Positions 11,604 through 23,340 are shown, numbered from the stretch's first letter. The stretch: 64,000 nucleotides of DNA from Muscardinus avellanarius (GCA_963383645.1 OY726564.1:107143540-107207539), one strand, 5' to 3'. Made by a program: numbers and translations. Notes: generated by a model not told the origin, from the sequence alone.

Positions 11604-11800
11604 GCAGGGCACGGTGGCATATACTTGTAATCCCAGTGCTTGGGAGGCTGAGACAGGAGAATCACCAATTCACAGATGGCTCCAGCCACTTGGTGAGACC
11701 CTGCTTCAAAAATAAAAAATAATATAGGGCAGAAGGCATAGCTCAGAGGTAGGATGCCCCTGGGTTTAAACCCCAGTACCACAAAAATAAATAAATAAAC
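11604..11800 (+). repeat. B1-dID SINE, intron 7
   Basis: A complete, moderately diverged copy ending 60 bases from exon 7. Confidence 0.93.
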
Positions 11801-11860
11801 TTAGCAATTTAATGGCATACATGATAAAATACTCAAACCATAAAAAAGTTCTGCTGTCAC

Positions 11861-11974
11861 CTGCAAAATGAAGTGCTAAGTCTCGGTAGAGGTCTCGACT
11901 CATGGTTTGAAACTCAGCCTCTTGCCACACTTTCCCATCAGGTGTTCGAATCTTGGTCTCTGAAGGATTGAAAC
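11861..11974 (-). CDS. CEP350: CEP350 exon 7
   Basis: 114 bases between ATATTAG|GTTTCA and TTTGCAG|GTGACA. It completes a Gly codon and reads FNPSETKIRTPDGKVWQEAE, then FQTMSRDLYRDLALHFA plus one base. Well conserved in appearance, with no insertions. It and the next exon have the same length and phase (114 bases, phase 1 to 1), so skipping either would keep the frame. Confidence 0.94.
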
Positions 11975-12079
11975 CTAATATATACCAACAATACAGAGCA
12001 CTGTTATCAAAGTTGCTTTTCATTTTTGTTATACTTTTTAAAGTGCTATATAATTAATATACCATAAAAGCATTCTCTA

Positions 12080-12645
12080 GTTCTTTTCTTTTTGGACTGG
12101 GGAATCCCAGGGTGTGCACTTACCAGCAGGCGCTTTGCCACTGAGCTATATCCCAGCCCTAATAAAAGAACTCTCTGGAAGTATGTGTCTCAGCCGGGGA
12201 TGGTGATGCATACCTGTAATCCCAGCACTTGAGAGGCTGAAAAGGATTGCAGGTTTGAGACTAACTTCAGCAACATAGTGAGGCTTTCAGCAACCTAACA
12301 AGACCCAGATTCCAAACAAAAAATATTAATTATAAAAAGGGCTGGGGTGCAGCAGTATAGCTCAGAGGCAGAATGCCCCTGGGCTCAATTCCCAGTAGCA
12401 CACAAAATAAAAATAAAAGATAAAGTATATATCTGAAGCCTGGTGTGATGGCACATGCTGATAATCCCAGTGTTCAGGAGGCTGAGACAAGAAGATCACA
12501 GGCTTGAGGTCTGTCTCACCAATTTAGCAAGACACTCAGCAACTTAGACCCTGTTTTAAAACAAATATAAAATAGGGCTGGGGATGGAACTAGGAGGTAA
12601 AATGCCAATGGGTTCAATCCCCAGCACTTCCATAAATAAATAAAT
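12080..12645. repeat. Inverted ID and two plus B1-dID SINEs
   Basis: The ID is at 12085-12162 (inverted, full length). Dimers are at 12190-12415 and 12436-12645. Confidence 0.88.
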
Positions 12646-12649
12646 ACTT

Positions 12650-13245
12650 ACGTAACTATATGTCAGTGGTTTTTAGTTTATTCACAAAGCTGTACAATTA
12701 ACATTATCTAATTTCAGAGTATTTCATCACCCTAGAAAGAAACCCTGCTCCTATGAGCAGTCACTTCCCACGTGACCCCTTCCGTCCCTGGCAACTACAA
12801 ATACTACCTATCTATATGAACTTGCCTACTCTGGACAGTTCACATAAATGGAATCATACAACATGTGGGCTTTTCTGTCTGACTTATTTCACGTAGTATG
12901 TTTTCGAAGTTCAATCATCACTTACCGTGTATCAGGGTTTTCTTTCCTGTTAGTGCTAATGGTATTACATTTTATGGATACGATAGCATGTTTTACCCAT
13001 TCACTGAAGGGCGTTAGTTACTTGTGGGCAGCTTTTGGGGGAACTGCTAACTGCTTTCTAACAAAGTAGTGACACCACTCTGCAACCTCACTGCAGTGTA
13101 GTAAGGTTCTAATTTCTCGATGTCCTTGCCAACACTTACTGCCTGTCTTTTTTTATCATACGCACTCTAAAGGGTATAAAGTAGCATCTCGTTGTGCTTT
13201 TGATTTGCATTTCCCTAGTAACCAATGATGTTCAGTAACTATGCA
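12650..13245 (-). mobile_element. Old L1 3' end, inverted, intron 6
   Basis: The complement of the L1M-type 3' end: TCAGTGGTTTTTAGTTTATT at 12665, AAATGGAATCATACAACATG at 12846, and TTTTGATTTGCATTTCCCTA at 13199. No intact frame. Confidence 0.85.
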
Positions 13246-13249
13246 AGTT

Positions 13250-13860
13250 TTTTTTTTTGTGTGTGTGTGGTACTGGGGTTCCTGGAAACCCTCTATTTTA
13301 TACTTTTTATTTGGAAATGAGGTCTCTTAAGCCAGCACGGCTGGCTTCGAACCTGTGTGATCCTCCTGTCTCCACCTCCCAAGCGCAGGGATTACAAGCG
13401 TGCGCCACCATGCCCGGCATGCAAGCTTTTTAAAAAGAAATGTACAAGTCAGGCATGGAGGTACACGGTTGTAATCCTGGTACTTGGGAAGCTGAGAGAG
13501 GAGGATCGCACAGGTTCAAAGGCAGCCTCAGCTACTTAGTGAGGCTCTCAGCAACTTAGTGAGATCGTGTTTCCAAATAAAATATAAAATAGGTTGGGGG
13601 TGTACCCCGGAAGTAGAAGGCCCTGGGTTCCATCCCCAGTACCACAAAAAAAAAAAAGGATTACACAATTAGCTACCACATAAAATACTGACAAATACCA
13701 TTTGGAAAAAAGTAAGCTTCAATCAAATAAAGCAACATATATTTATTCAAAAAGACTAGAAATGGGGAGGGAGAACTGGAGACATGGCCTAGCATGTGCA
13801 AGGGCCTGAGTTTGAATCCCAGTACCACCACCAAAAATAAAAAAGGAAAAAAAAGGAAAA
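13250..13860. repeat. Inverted dimer, plus dimer and ID-like copy
   Basis: 13255-13420 inverted; 13448-13660 plus; 13765-13860 an ID-like element with A-rich tail. Confidence 0.85.
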
Positions 13861-14429
13861 AGACTAGAAGGGAGGAGCACTAAATAATAAAAGAATGTCA
13901 ATCAAATGATAGGTTTCAGAGACAAAACTACTCTTCTCAAGATGAAAAGACAGCACTGCTCATCCGTCGTCTGTAAAGAGACATATTAATACCACTGTGT
14001 GGTTTGCCTATGGCTGAGCAAATGGAGAAGGTGCTGTCTATGTACACGGAATGTGCTCAGTGTGTGAGAAACAGGTCCTTCAAACATACAAGTTCAATTT
14101 CTCAAAAAGCATTCCCAGCATCACAGGGCCCTCACCATCAAGTGTTAAACCACAGTGACAGCAAACAAGGGCAGCTCCCAGTCTACCTAGAGTGCCATGT
14201 CTTCACTGAAAGATTCCCGTACACTGCTTTTTTTTTTTTTTTTTTTGGAGGGGAGAAGAAACATTAGAAGCAGGTGAGGGACTAGGAAGTAGATCCTGTA
14301 GGGATAGTGAAACATTCTTTTGGATGTTTTTTTTTTAATGTTTCCTGCATTAATTTTTGTTTTAGAGTTTAATTTCTTCGTTGACATTATAAGCCAACAT
14401 GGTTTCTTGAAGACCTTCAGTAAGTCCAT
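13861..14429. other. Intron 6, unassigned stretch
   Basis: No coding signal that resembles a known protein. T-runs lie at 14229-14246 and 14327-14337. No repeat recognised with confidence. Confidence 0.5.
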
Positions 14430-14925
14430 TGCTATGGCTTGGATTTCAAGTATGCCTCAAGAATCTTATGTGTTGGTGGCACATGCCTATGATCACAGAA
14501 CTTACAAGGCTTAGATGAGAGTCCAAACTGAAGGCCAGTGCAGGGGAACCATTGAAAACTTTTAAAAAATAAAACAAATAAAAAGGGCTGGGATGTGGCT
14601 CTGAGGTAGTACACGCCAGGGTTCACTCCCCAGTACAATCAAAGAAACAAAACCAAGAAAGGCTCCTGTGTTGAAGTGGGGTCTCCAATGCAGCACTTCG
14701 AGGCAGAGGGTCAGTAAGAGGGTGGCCTTGAGGACGGATCTCTCCCGCTGCCTTTGGCTGCCATGAGAAATGTGGCATTTCTCCACCACTCCCTGCTGCC
14801 ACCGTCTGCTGCCCTTGGACTGACCTCTAAAACCGCGACCACGTGACCCTCTCCTGGTCTAAGTTGCTCTTGTCAGGCACAGTGGTCACAGTGACGCAAG
14901 GCTGACTGACACGCCCACTAAGCGT
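14430..14925 (+). mobile_element. MaLR-type solo LTR (MST/MLT1-like), split by a SINE
   Basis: Starts GCTATGGCTTGGATTTCAAG at 14432, is interrupted by a diverged SINE (14462-14645), and resumes with GGCTCCTGTGTTGAAGTGGG, GGTGGCCTTGAGGACGGATC, GAAATGTGGCATTTCTCCAC and TCACAGTGACGCAAGGCTGA, the order known from MaLR LTRs. It abuts the Tigger fossil. Non-coding and old. Confidence 0.65.
14462..14645 (+). repeat. Diverged SINE inside the MaLR LTR
   Basis: A B1 half with degenerate AGAACTTACAAGGCTTAG and an ID half ending CTCCCCAGTACAAT. It splits the LTR. Confidence 0.75.
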
Positions 14926-15492
14926 GTTTACCTTGTCATTTACAGGCACTTACTCTGTAATATTAACAAGCCGTCTTCTTTGCCACTATTATCACAGTCA
15001 CTTGACTCAGAACCAGTTCAGTTATTCACCACTGGTCAATGATCAACTGCAACCTCATTATCAGTGCTAAAAACAACTCCACTTCTACCAGCTCGCTGAG
15101 GGACTCTGAAGGTATATCTTCTGTGTATGTCAGGTCAGATCTCTCTTATTTTTCACTTGACATATAGAACCCATCAAGTTCATCACCTTGTTCATTATCA
15201 TAACTGAATGCAGTTGCAGGCACAGCTGTGGGCACAGTCACCATGCCCCAAACGCCCCAACAGCATATACGGCACCCTTCATGTTAAACTCCTTTCGAAA
15301 ACCTTTTACACTGACATCTCCATTCATTGCTGCTAGCATGCTGCTCAAGAAAGCACTTTTATAGTTACTCTTCATTGATCTGAGGACACCTGGTGATACA
15401 GAGGAGTTAATGAAGTCACCTCTGAGTGGAAGTACATGGCATAAACATTACTTTGTTGTTTTCAGAGTCTTGTGTTGTTTTTATTTCATTGT

Positions 15493-15812
15493 TTTCGCAG
15501 TATTGGGGATTGAACCCAGGGCCTTCTGCATGCCAGACAATCGCTTCATCACTTAATTACCACCCATCCCCACCCTGCATCCCAGCCCATAAATATATTT
15601 TTTTTGTCTGTGTGGGTCTGGAGACAGAACCCAGGGGCATTCTACCTCTGAGCTACTCCCCTGGCCCTATTTTTTATTCTTTATTTTGAAACAGGGTCTC
15701 ACTGAGTTGCAGAGGGCCTCACTAAGTAGCTGAGGCTGTCCACAAACCACGATCCTCTGGTCTCAGCCTCCCAAATGCTGAGATTACAAGCGTGCGCCAC
15801 CATGCCCGGCTA
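15493..15812 (-). repeat. Inverted ID and B1-dID inside the Tigger fossil
   Basis: ID 15493-15585 and dimer 15605-15812 interrupt the transposase just after its DDE-core block. Confidence 0.88.
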
Positions 15813-16514
15813 ACAGTATTATTATTATTTTTTTTTAAGAATTTCAGCTGGAAGATGAACAGAACAGCTGTTAAGGAATAACAATATTTTGCAGTCATCA
15901 TTCAACCCACCATTCAATCCCAGCAGTAAGCACAAGCTGCTGGTATAAATGTGTGTGGAGCCAATCAGAGAAGCTGTCCCAGGTAATCATGCCTGTGTTA
16001 GCACAGTAGACTGGTAAGAACTCCACACATTTAAGACAGTGAGGACGGGAGCTTTTCCCTCTGAGAGCAAGTTCACAGGTATGCGTGCCTGCTGCGCTAG
16101 CACATCCCAGCAGCTGTTCTGTTTTTGCACCCCTAGTCTTATCAGGTGTAGTTCGTGCCTTCCTGAGGCAGTAACGCCAAAGCAGTGATGTCTCATCAGG
16201 ACTGCGGACTTGGGCTGCATCAAGTTTGCATCAGCAATGACCCTGGCAAACTAGTCAATGAATTTCTCTGCTACTTCATGAGCAGATGGTTTATCAACTC
16301 AAATCCTTAATTTAACAGAGTCTGAAGTTTCTGCAACTAGCCTCTTGAACAGTTACAGTTCCCTTCAATTTCAGTTCATTATGACAGAGTTCTGCTTGTC
16401 TCATGATCAGCATATTATCAAGTGGCATGTGTTCGCTGTGATGCTGACAAACCCACTTTCAAAATGCAATCAAGATCTTCATCTTTTGCTTTATGCAGTG
16501 TTTCTCTATGTGTG

Positions 16515-16905
16515 TCTGTGTTACTAAGCATTAAGCCTAGGGGCATTCTACCTCTGAGCTACAACCCTACGCCTTTTTTTTTTTTTTTTTTTTTTTTTTG
16601 GAAAAAGGGTCTCACTAGATTTCTGAGATTCTCATTACATTGCAGAGGCTGTCCTCAAACCTGCGGTCCTCTTGTCTGAACCTCCCAAGTACTAAGATTA
16701 CAGGTGTGTGTCATCATGTTCGACTTTTTTTTTTTTTTTTTTTGTACTGGAGATTGAACAAGGAATATTCTACCTCTGAGCTACAGCCACAACCCTATTT
16801 TTATTTTTTGTTTTGAAACAAGGTTTTGCTAAGTTGCTAATGCTGGCCTCGAACCTGTGATCCTCCTGTCTCAGCCTTACAAGTGTGCACCAACCACGCC
16901 TGGCT
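16515..16905 (-). repeat. Two inverted B1-dID SINEs inside the Tigger fossil
   Basis: 16515-16722 and 16725-16905, each with a T-run, separate the helix-turn-helix part from the rest of the transposase. Confidence 0.9.
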
Positions 16906-17137
16906 ATTTTTCAAGTTTTCATGAAGTTCTGTTCATCACTTTCATCACAGAACTTCAACTGTTCATCCTTCTGATTCGGGGTATACAGGGAGCTTGTTCC
17001 AACACCATATTCTTCTGTAAGAGGTTTCACACTCCTATGCAGCCTGAATTTCTGTGTTACTGAGAAACAGAAATGCTTCCTCTTTTCCCTACCACTGTTA
17101 CCCATAAAAGTGGGTACCTGCAGGACTTCTTTTACAT

Positions 17138-17855
17138 TTCAACCTGAGGACTGAACCCAGGGGCATTCTACCTCCAAGCTTCACACCCAGCCCTATTTTG
17201 TTTATTTTGAAACAAGATCTTGCTAGGCCGGTAAAAGTCTCACCATTTGCTGAGGCTGTCCTAGAACCTGTGACCCTCGAGTTTCAGCCTTCCAAGTACT
17301 AGTATTACAGGCATGTGTCACTACACCTGGTGAACAGATTTCTTTTAAATATCACTTTTGAGAGAAGGCATAATAATCCAAAAACAATGGCAGAATAAGA
17401 CCAGTGTTCTTCCAGTTCTCAGAAAGTGGAATTAGCCCTTATTTCTTATTTTTATAACTTTATTTATTTATTTATTTATTTGTTTGTTTATTTATTTGCA
17501 GTACCAGGGATGGAACCCAGGGGCATTCTACCTCCAAGCTACACCCCCAGCCCTATTTTTCAGTCTTTTCATTTTTAAAACAGGGTCTCACTGAGTTGCG
17601 GAGGGCCTCGCTAAGTAGCTGAGACTGTCTGCAAACTGCAATCCTACTGTCTCAGCCTCCCCAATGCTGGGATTACAAGCGTGCACCACCACACCTGCTT
17701 TGTAGTCTTTATTTTGAAACAGGGCCTCACTGAGTTGCAAAGAGCCTCACTAAGTAGCTGAGGCTGTCCTTGAACCACAATCCTCCTGTCTCAGCCTCCC
17801 AAGTCTCAGCCTCCCAAATGCTGGAATTACAAGGGTGCACCACCATACCGGCTTA
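17138..17855 (-). repeat. Three inverted SINE copies
   Basis: 17138-17333 dimer; 17462-17697 dimer with TTTA-rich tail; 17702-17855 B1 half with a local duplication of TCTCAGCCTCCCAA. Confidence 0.88.
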
Positions 17856-17912
17856 TACAACTTATTATTAAATGTTTATATACTAGGTATTAATCTTTGA
17901 GAATCCCCAAAG

Positions 17913-18310
17913 AAGCCAGGCATGGTGGCACACACTTGTAATCCCCATGCTTGGGAGGCAGAGACAGGAGGATCGCACAGGTTCAAAGTCAGCCTCGCTG
18001 GCTTAAGAGACTGTTTCCAAATAAAAAAGTATAAAGCCGGGTGTGGTGGCGCAATCTTGTAATCCCCGCACTTGGGAGGTGGAGACAGGAGGATCACACA
18101 GGTTCGAAGCCAGCTGCGCTGGTGTAAGAGACCCTGTTTCAAAAATATAAAATAGGTCTGGGAGTGTAGCCCGGAGGTAGAAGGGCTTCCAGGAACCCCA
18201 GTACCACAAAAAAAAAAAAAAAAAAAAGGTATAAAATAGGTCTGGGAGTGTAGCCCAGAGGTAGAAGAGTTTCCGGGAACCCCAGTATCACCAAAAAAAA
18301 AAAAAAAAGG
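17913..18310 (+). repeat. Nested pair of ggtctgggag-subtype SINEs
   Basis: The outer B1 half is 17913-18030. An inner complete copy (18033-18226) lies in its linker. The outer ID half continues at 18228-18309. GTATAAA flanks the inner copy on both sides. Confidence 0.9.
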
Positions 18311-18333
18311 AACTTGTTAAAAATTCCAATTCT

Positions 18334-18963
18334 GAAGCAGACTGTGGTTGCACACACTTGTAATCCCAGCATTTGGCAGGCTGAGACAGGAAGATCCCGG
18401 TTGGCGGGCAGCCTCAGCTAATTAGTGAGGCCCTTTGCAACTCAGTAAAACCCTGTTTCAAAATTAAGAATAGAGCTGGGCGTGGTGGCGCACACTTCTA
18501 ATCCCAGGATGCTTGTAATCCCAGCATTTGGGAGGCTGAGACACGAGGATTGCACAGGCTGGAAGCCAGCCTCCGCTACTTAGTGAGGCCCTTTGCAACT
18601 CAGTGAGACCTGGTTTCAAAATAAAGAATAAAAAATAGGGCTGGCTGTGTAGCTCAGAGGTAGAATGCCCCTGGGTTCCATCCCCAGTTCTGCAAAAAAA
18701 TAAATAAAGAAATATATATATATATATATATATATAAATTTTTTGGGGGGGGGCAGTACTGGGGGTGGAACCCAGAGGCTTTCTAACTCCGGGCTATACT
18801 CCCAGACCTATTTTTTTAATATACATTTTATTTGGAAACAGGGTCTCACTAAGTTGCTGAGAGCCTCACTAAGTAGCTGAGGCTGGCTTCGAACCCGTGC
18901 AATCATCCTGTCTCAGCCTCCCAAGCACAGGGATTACAAGCGTGCGCCACCACGCCCGGCTTA
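18334..18963. repeat. Nested plus SINEs and an inverted SINE
   Basis: The B1 half at 18334-18470 and the full copy at 18474-18712 (with duplicated TAATCCCAG segment) are plus; (TA)n follows. 18748-18963 is inverted, 150 bases from exon 6. Confidence 0.88.
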
Positions 18964-19109
18964 TATTTTTAACATATATCTTAAAATAATTTTTATGCAG
19001 CTAATATGAGATTCACATCCTGTTCTAATGATGATTCTGTCTATCCAAACACATCTTATGAAAAAGGGGAATAAGACAGGAAGAGAAAAGGTAAAGACTG
19101 ATCACAAAC

Positions 19110-19726
19110 CTTTATAGGCTGGAGCAGGAGGCGCTGTCGCCACTTTCCTGACTTTGGCTGTCACTGAGCTGTCAACATTAACCGTCACCGGATGGTCACT
19201 ATGGCCCAGATTCTGGCCCCCGCCGTTTAATTCTTCTGAGTGTTCCCACTGCTTCCTAATCCGCTCCTTGAGTTTTTCCAGCTTAATGTCATGTTGTCGT
19301 CGCTTTAAAATATCTAATCTTTGGGAATTAGAAGTACTAGTAGAGGACGGAGAAGAATCAGTCAGCCGTAACATTTTTGGATCAACATCACGGCCCGTGT
19401 TACTCACAGCAGGCTTTGAATTGCTCTCATTCCCTTTTGCTTTATTAGGCATTTCTTCCCCAGTTCTCACAGGAGCTCCCATCTTAATCAAACATTCAGA
19501 GTTGTGCAATGCGTCAATTGCTGGTCGGTCATTTAAAAACCTAACAACAGTATCACTGATGACAGATGATTGGGAGCTCTCAAAATCACAATGTGTACTC
19601 CGTTCCTCTTGATTACATATTATCCGCTTCCCACTCTCAGTCTTGTCTTTATTAACATCTATACAGTATGCATGCTTTGACTCCAGATGGCTGGAACCTA
19701 AGTTGGAAGGTGCACCATGGATTTCC
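19110..19726 (-). CDS. CEP350: CEP350 exon 6 (large)
   Basis: 617 bases between TTATAG|GGAAAT and ATAAAG|GTTTGT. It reads REIHGAPSNLGSSHLESKH at the start, then a polar Ser-rich region (LRLTDSSPSSTSTSNSQ), then a strongly charged helical stretch (RLDILKRRQHDIKLEKLKER), which is a short coiled-coil candidate of about 30 residues, and ends in PPAPAYK plus one base. The donor lacks the usual A at +3 and +4, so it is weaker than the others, but the phase and continuation into exon 7 are exact. This exon supplies 44 percent of the coding bases in the window. Confidence 0.95.
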
Positions 19727-20147
19727 CTATAATAAAAATAATAGGCTTTCTGACTATAATAAAAGTATATTGTAGACTTTTAAATTGCTAAGAATAGGTT
19801 TTAAGGATTACTGTCACACAAAAAATGGCATGTGAGGTAATACAAATGTTAAATAGCTTCATTTAACGATTCCATATGTATCAAAATATGTCATATATCA
19901 TGAATATAAATTATTTTGCTTATCAATTTTTAAAAATTTAAAGCTTTAATAAGAGTACAAAAACTAATCAAACAAACCAGTCACACAAACTGAATAGAGA
20001 ATTCTAATTTAACATTAGAGGCCAACAAAAGAAAACCTAGATAAGTTAAAAATAGTAAAATAACCACACTAATATTAAGACTTAATGCTCAATCTCCCCT
20101 ATCTCTAGTTAAATGGTAAATAATCAAAATAATAATGTGCAGATTAT
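19727..20147. other. Intron 5, single-copy stretch
   Basis: AT-rich intron directly upstream of exon 6 in transcript sense. No repeat or gene recognised. Confidence 0.6.
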
Positions 20148-20575
20148 AAACCAGGTGTGGTGGCGCATGCTTGTAATCCCAGCACTCGGGAGGCTGAGAC
20201 AAGAGGATCGCAGTTCCTGTACAGCCTCAACTACTTACTGAGGCCCTCCACAACTTAGTGAGACCCTGTTTCAAATTAAAAAGAAGAAAAAAATAGGACA
20301 GGGGGTGTAGCTTGGAAGTCGAATGCTCCTGGTTTCCATCCCCAGACCCGCAAAAAAAAAAAAAAAAGTGCAAATCATAAAATAAGCCGGGCGTGGTGGT
20401 GCACACTAATCCCCGCACTTGGGAGGCAGAGACAGAAGAATCACGCAGGTTTGAAGCCAGCCGAGCTGGCTTTAGAGACCCTGTTTCCTAATAAAATATA
20501 AAATAGGTCTGGGAGTGTAGCCCGGAGGTAGAAGGCCCCTGGGTCCCATTGCCAGCACCACCAAAAAAAAAAAAA
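20148..20575 (+). repeat. Two B1-dID SINEs of different subtype
   Basis: 20148-20367 has the cggttcgcgg-related form; 20384-20575 has the ggtctgggag form. Confidence 0.92.
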
Positions 20576-21236
20576 TTATAAAATAAGAAGTGTGCAAAAT
20601 ATATGTGAAGATATTTTCTTAAGAATTCCAGAAAATATTATAATCTAACTTTGGGTATTGATATCTTTTATGAATATGTGTAATTTATTCCTCTATGGCA
20701 TCTTAAATACTGGGGAAAAAAGTTCTCAAATACTGGCAGTTCATATGTGCAGCTTCTAAATAATGTATCAAATTAAGTAGACTGGGAGTACAATAAAAAA
20801 AACGAGGTACAATAAATATTTTCCTCCACATAGATGTTGTTAGCGAAGTTAACAACAGCACTTTCTGGCAGCTTCAAACTATGTAAAGTAACCTAGAAAT
20901 TCCAGAGCAAGCAAAGAAGACAGGGCAGAGCCAAAGTGCGCATTCACTGTTCCTAACAATGTTAGCAAGTCTCTCCTCAGAGAGTGCTTCTGTTCTACAC
21001 ATCATCCCATGAGCTTTTGTAGAGGACAGTAGCTTATTAAAAAGGAGGCTAGTGAGAGAAGACTCAGCAGTAAGAAGAGCACGTGAGTTATGAAAATACC
21101 CGACAGATGCAGCAACCCTTTGGACCTGGAAGTTTGAGACAAGAGCATCAGCCACAGGCTGCTGAGCAAATAATGCAACACTGGCTCAAACAGAGGGTCT
21201 GGAGTGTGAGTTACACGCTGGATTAAAAAGATTTAG
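20576..21236 (-). other. Intron 5, unassigned stretch with an open frame
   Basis: A 93-codon minus-strand frame at 20874-21155 (MADALVSNFQVQRVAASVGY) is more open than its surroundings and resembles a processed fragment, but I recognise no parent gene. No poly(A) or target duplication found. Confidence 0.3.
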
Positions 21237-21865
21237 GGCCGGGCGTGGTGGCGCACACTTGTAATCCCAGCATTTGGGAGGCTGAGACAGGAAGATGGCA
21301 GTTTGAGGACAGCCTCAGCTATTTAGTGAGGCCCTGTTTCAAAATAAAGAATAAAAAATTAGGGCTATTGTTGTAGCTTGGAGGTAGCTTGTCCTGGGCT
21401 CTGTCCTTAGTACCACAAAAAAAAAAAAAAAAAAAAAAATTTAGAAGCCACATGCTTAACTGGGCGTGGTGGCGCACGCTTGTAATCCCCGTGCTTGGGA
21501 GGCTGAGACAGGAGGATCGCACAGGTTTGAAGCCAGCCTCAGCTACTTAATGAGACTCTCAGCAACCTAGTGAGACTCTGTTTCCAAATAAAATATAAAA
21601 AATAGGTCTGGGAGTATAGCCCGGAGGTAGAAAGCCCCTGGGTTCCACCCCAGTACCACACACACACAGAAAAAAAGCCACATACTTGCAATCCCAGTAC
21701 TTACGAGGCTGAGACAGGAGGATAGCAAGTTCAAAGCCAGCCTCAGCACCTTACTGTGAGACCCTGTTCCCAAATGAAATATAAAATAGGGCTGGGGGTG
21801 TAGCCCAGAGGTAGAAGGTCCCTGGATTCCATCTCCAGTACCACAAAAATAAAAAATAATAACAG
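21237..21865 (+). repeat. Three consecutive B1-dID SINEs
   Basis: 21237-21442, 21453-21668 and 21672-21865. The third lacks its first bases. Confidence 0.9.
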
Positions 21866-22224
21866 ATTTAGAAACATAAAACATTTTTGTGTAAAAGTAC
21901 CAAAAATGTTTAAATTATACACTTGTGGCTCACATTAATAGTGCTATTGTATAGCTTGATCTAGACCATGTAACATTAAGGCATAAAACCCTAAATACCA
22001 CAAAAATTTTGAAAGTCATGAATCTATTACCACATAATGTAGTATTTATGTTTATCATGAGTTCATTAACATGCACACTTTTCTAAGTCTGAAGCTTCAT
22101 CAGATTCTCACGCAGATCTATGACCCAAAAAATGTTACAGCCTATTTGGAGTGGCTGGTTATTATTGTTTAATCAAAATGGGGCTGAGAAATGAATCCTA
22201 TCAGTGCCATCAGAAATTATGACT
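21866..22224. other. Intron 5, single-copy stretch
   Basis: AT-rich; nothing recognised. Confidence 0.6.
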
Positions 22225-22845
22225 AAACCTGGCATGGTGGTGCACACTTGTAATCCCAGTATTTGGAGGCTAAGACAGGAGGATCGCAGTTTCACAGCCA
22301 ACCTCCGGATCTTAGTGAAGCCCTCTGCAATTTACTGAGACTCTATTTAAAAATGAAGAATAAAAAATAGGGCTGAGGGCATAGCTGAGAGATAGGATGT
22401 TTCTGGGTTCAATCCCTACTACCACAAAAAAAGAAAAAAAAAAAAGAAACTATGACTATATACAATTATTTTCACTATCTTGACCAGATTGCAACAATTC
22501 AAAATTAAAGTTATTCAGGTCTAAAATTAGCAAAGTAGAGAATAAAATAAAGCATACAATGATAGGTTGAACCACCAGAATTACACACACAAAAAAAAAG
22601 ATTGCCAGGCATGGCGGCACACACCTGTAATTCCAGCACTCAGGGGCCTGAAACAACAGGAGGATCACCGCTTGGAGGCCAGCCTCAGCTACTAAGTGGG
22701 GCTCTCAGCAATTTAGTGAGATCCTGTTTCCAAATAAAATATAAAATAGGTCTGGGAGTATAGCCCAGAGGTAGAAAAGCCCCTGGGTTCCACCCCCAGT
22801 ACCACAAAAAAGAAAAAAAAGAAAGAAAGAAAGAAAAAAAGATAC
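22225..22845 (+). repeat. Two B1-dID SINEs
   Basis: 22225-22445 and 22603-22845. The second ends in a (GAAA)n tail. Confidence 0.9.
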
Positions 22846-22846
22846 A

Positions 22847-22965
22847 GGGCTGGGGATGTGGCTGTGTTCTAGAGTTCTAGAACACTAGAACTAGTTCTAG
22901 AGTACTTGCCTAGCATGCACGAGAGTCCTTAGTTCAAAACCCAGAATCATAAGAAAGAGGACACA
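22847..22965 (+). repeat. ID SINE with palindromic insertion
   Basis: GGGCTGGGGATGTGGCT begins a normal ID. After it come about 35 bases of repeated TTCTAGA/CTAGAAC, including the perfect 16-bp palindrome CTAGAACTAGTTCTAG (22885-22900), before the ID resumes at GTACTTGCCTAGCATGCACG. Confidence 0.8.
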
Positions 22966-23023
22966 GTAATAAGTAGGAAGGATATTGATACTATTTTTTG
23001 TGGAAAATAAAAAGTTATTTAGG

Positions 23024-23245
23024 AGCCGGGCGTGGTGGCGCACGCTTGTAATCCCAGCATTCGGGAGGCTGAGACCTGGAGGATCGCGGTTCGCGGACAG
23101 CCTCAGCTACTTAGTGAGGCCCTCTGCAACTCAGTGAGACCCGGTTTCAAAATAAAGAATAAAAAAATAGGGCAGGGGGTGTAGCCCGGAGGTCAAATGC
23201 CCCTGGGTTCCATCCCCAGACCCAAAAAAAAAAAAAAAAAAGTTA
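23024..23245 (+). repeat. B1-dID SINE close to exon 5
   Basis: A young-looking complete copy with an A18 tail, 95 bases downstream of the exon 5 donor in transcript sense. Confidence 0.95.
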
Positions 23246-23340
23246 TTTAGGAATATTATGAAAAGCTCAGGAAATCAATTACAATCCTTCTACATATATT
23301 ATAAGCTACTGCAGTTGCTAACTTTCTTTTCAGTGCTAAC

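Larger units (their letters stand above)
14870..17110 (-). pseudogene. Jerky/Tigger-type (pogo superfamily) transposase fossil in intron 6
   Basis: Read on the minus strand, broken frames give a family-like order. At 17110-16915 there is an N-terminal helix-turn-helix part (EEYGVGTSSLYTPNQKDEQL). At 16490-15985 comes the middle region (TLHKAKDEDLDCILK; HEVAEKFID). At 16210-15900 is the catalytic core (DETSLLWRYCLRKARTTPDK; KSSRPHCLKCVEFLPVYCAN; ITWDSFSDWLH), followed by DDCKILLFLNSCSVHLPAE. At 15465-15380 is NVYAMYFHSEVTSL. At 15390-15100 is the C-terminal part (MKSNYKSAFLSSMLAAMNGD). At least five frame changes and several stops are present, and the second catalytic Asp (LLFLD in relatives) reads Asn. 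SINE clusters at 15493-15812 and 16515-16905 split it and a MaLR LTR truncates it at about 14925. An old DNA transposon is most likely; a dead copy of a domesticated jerky-like gene is the alternative. Confidence 0.85.
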
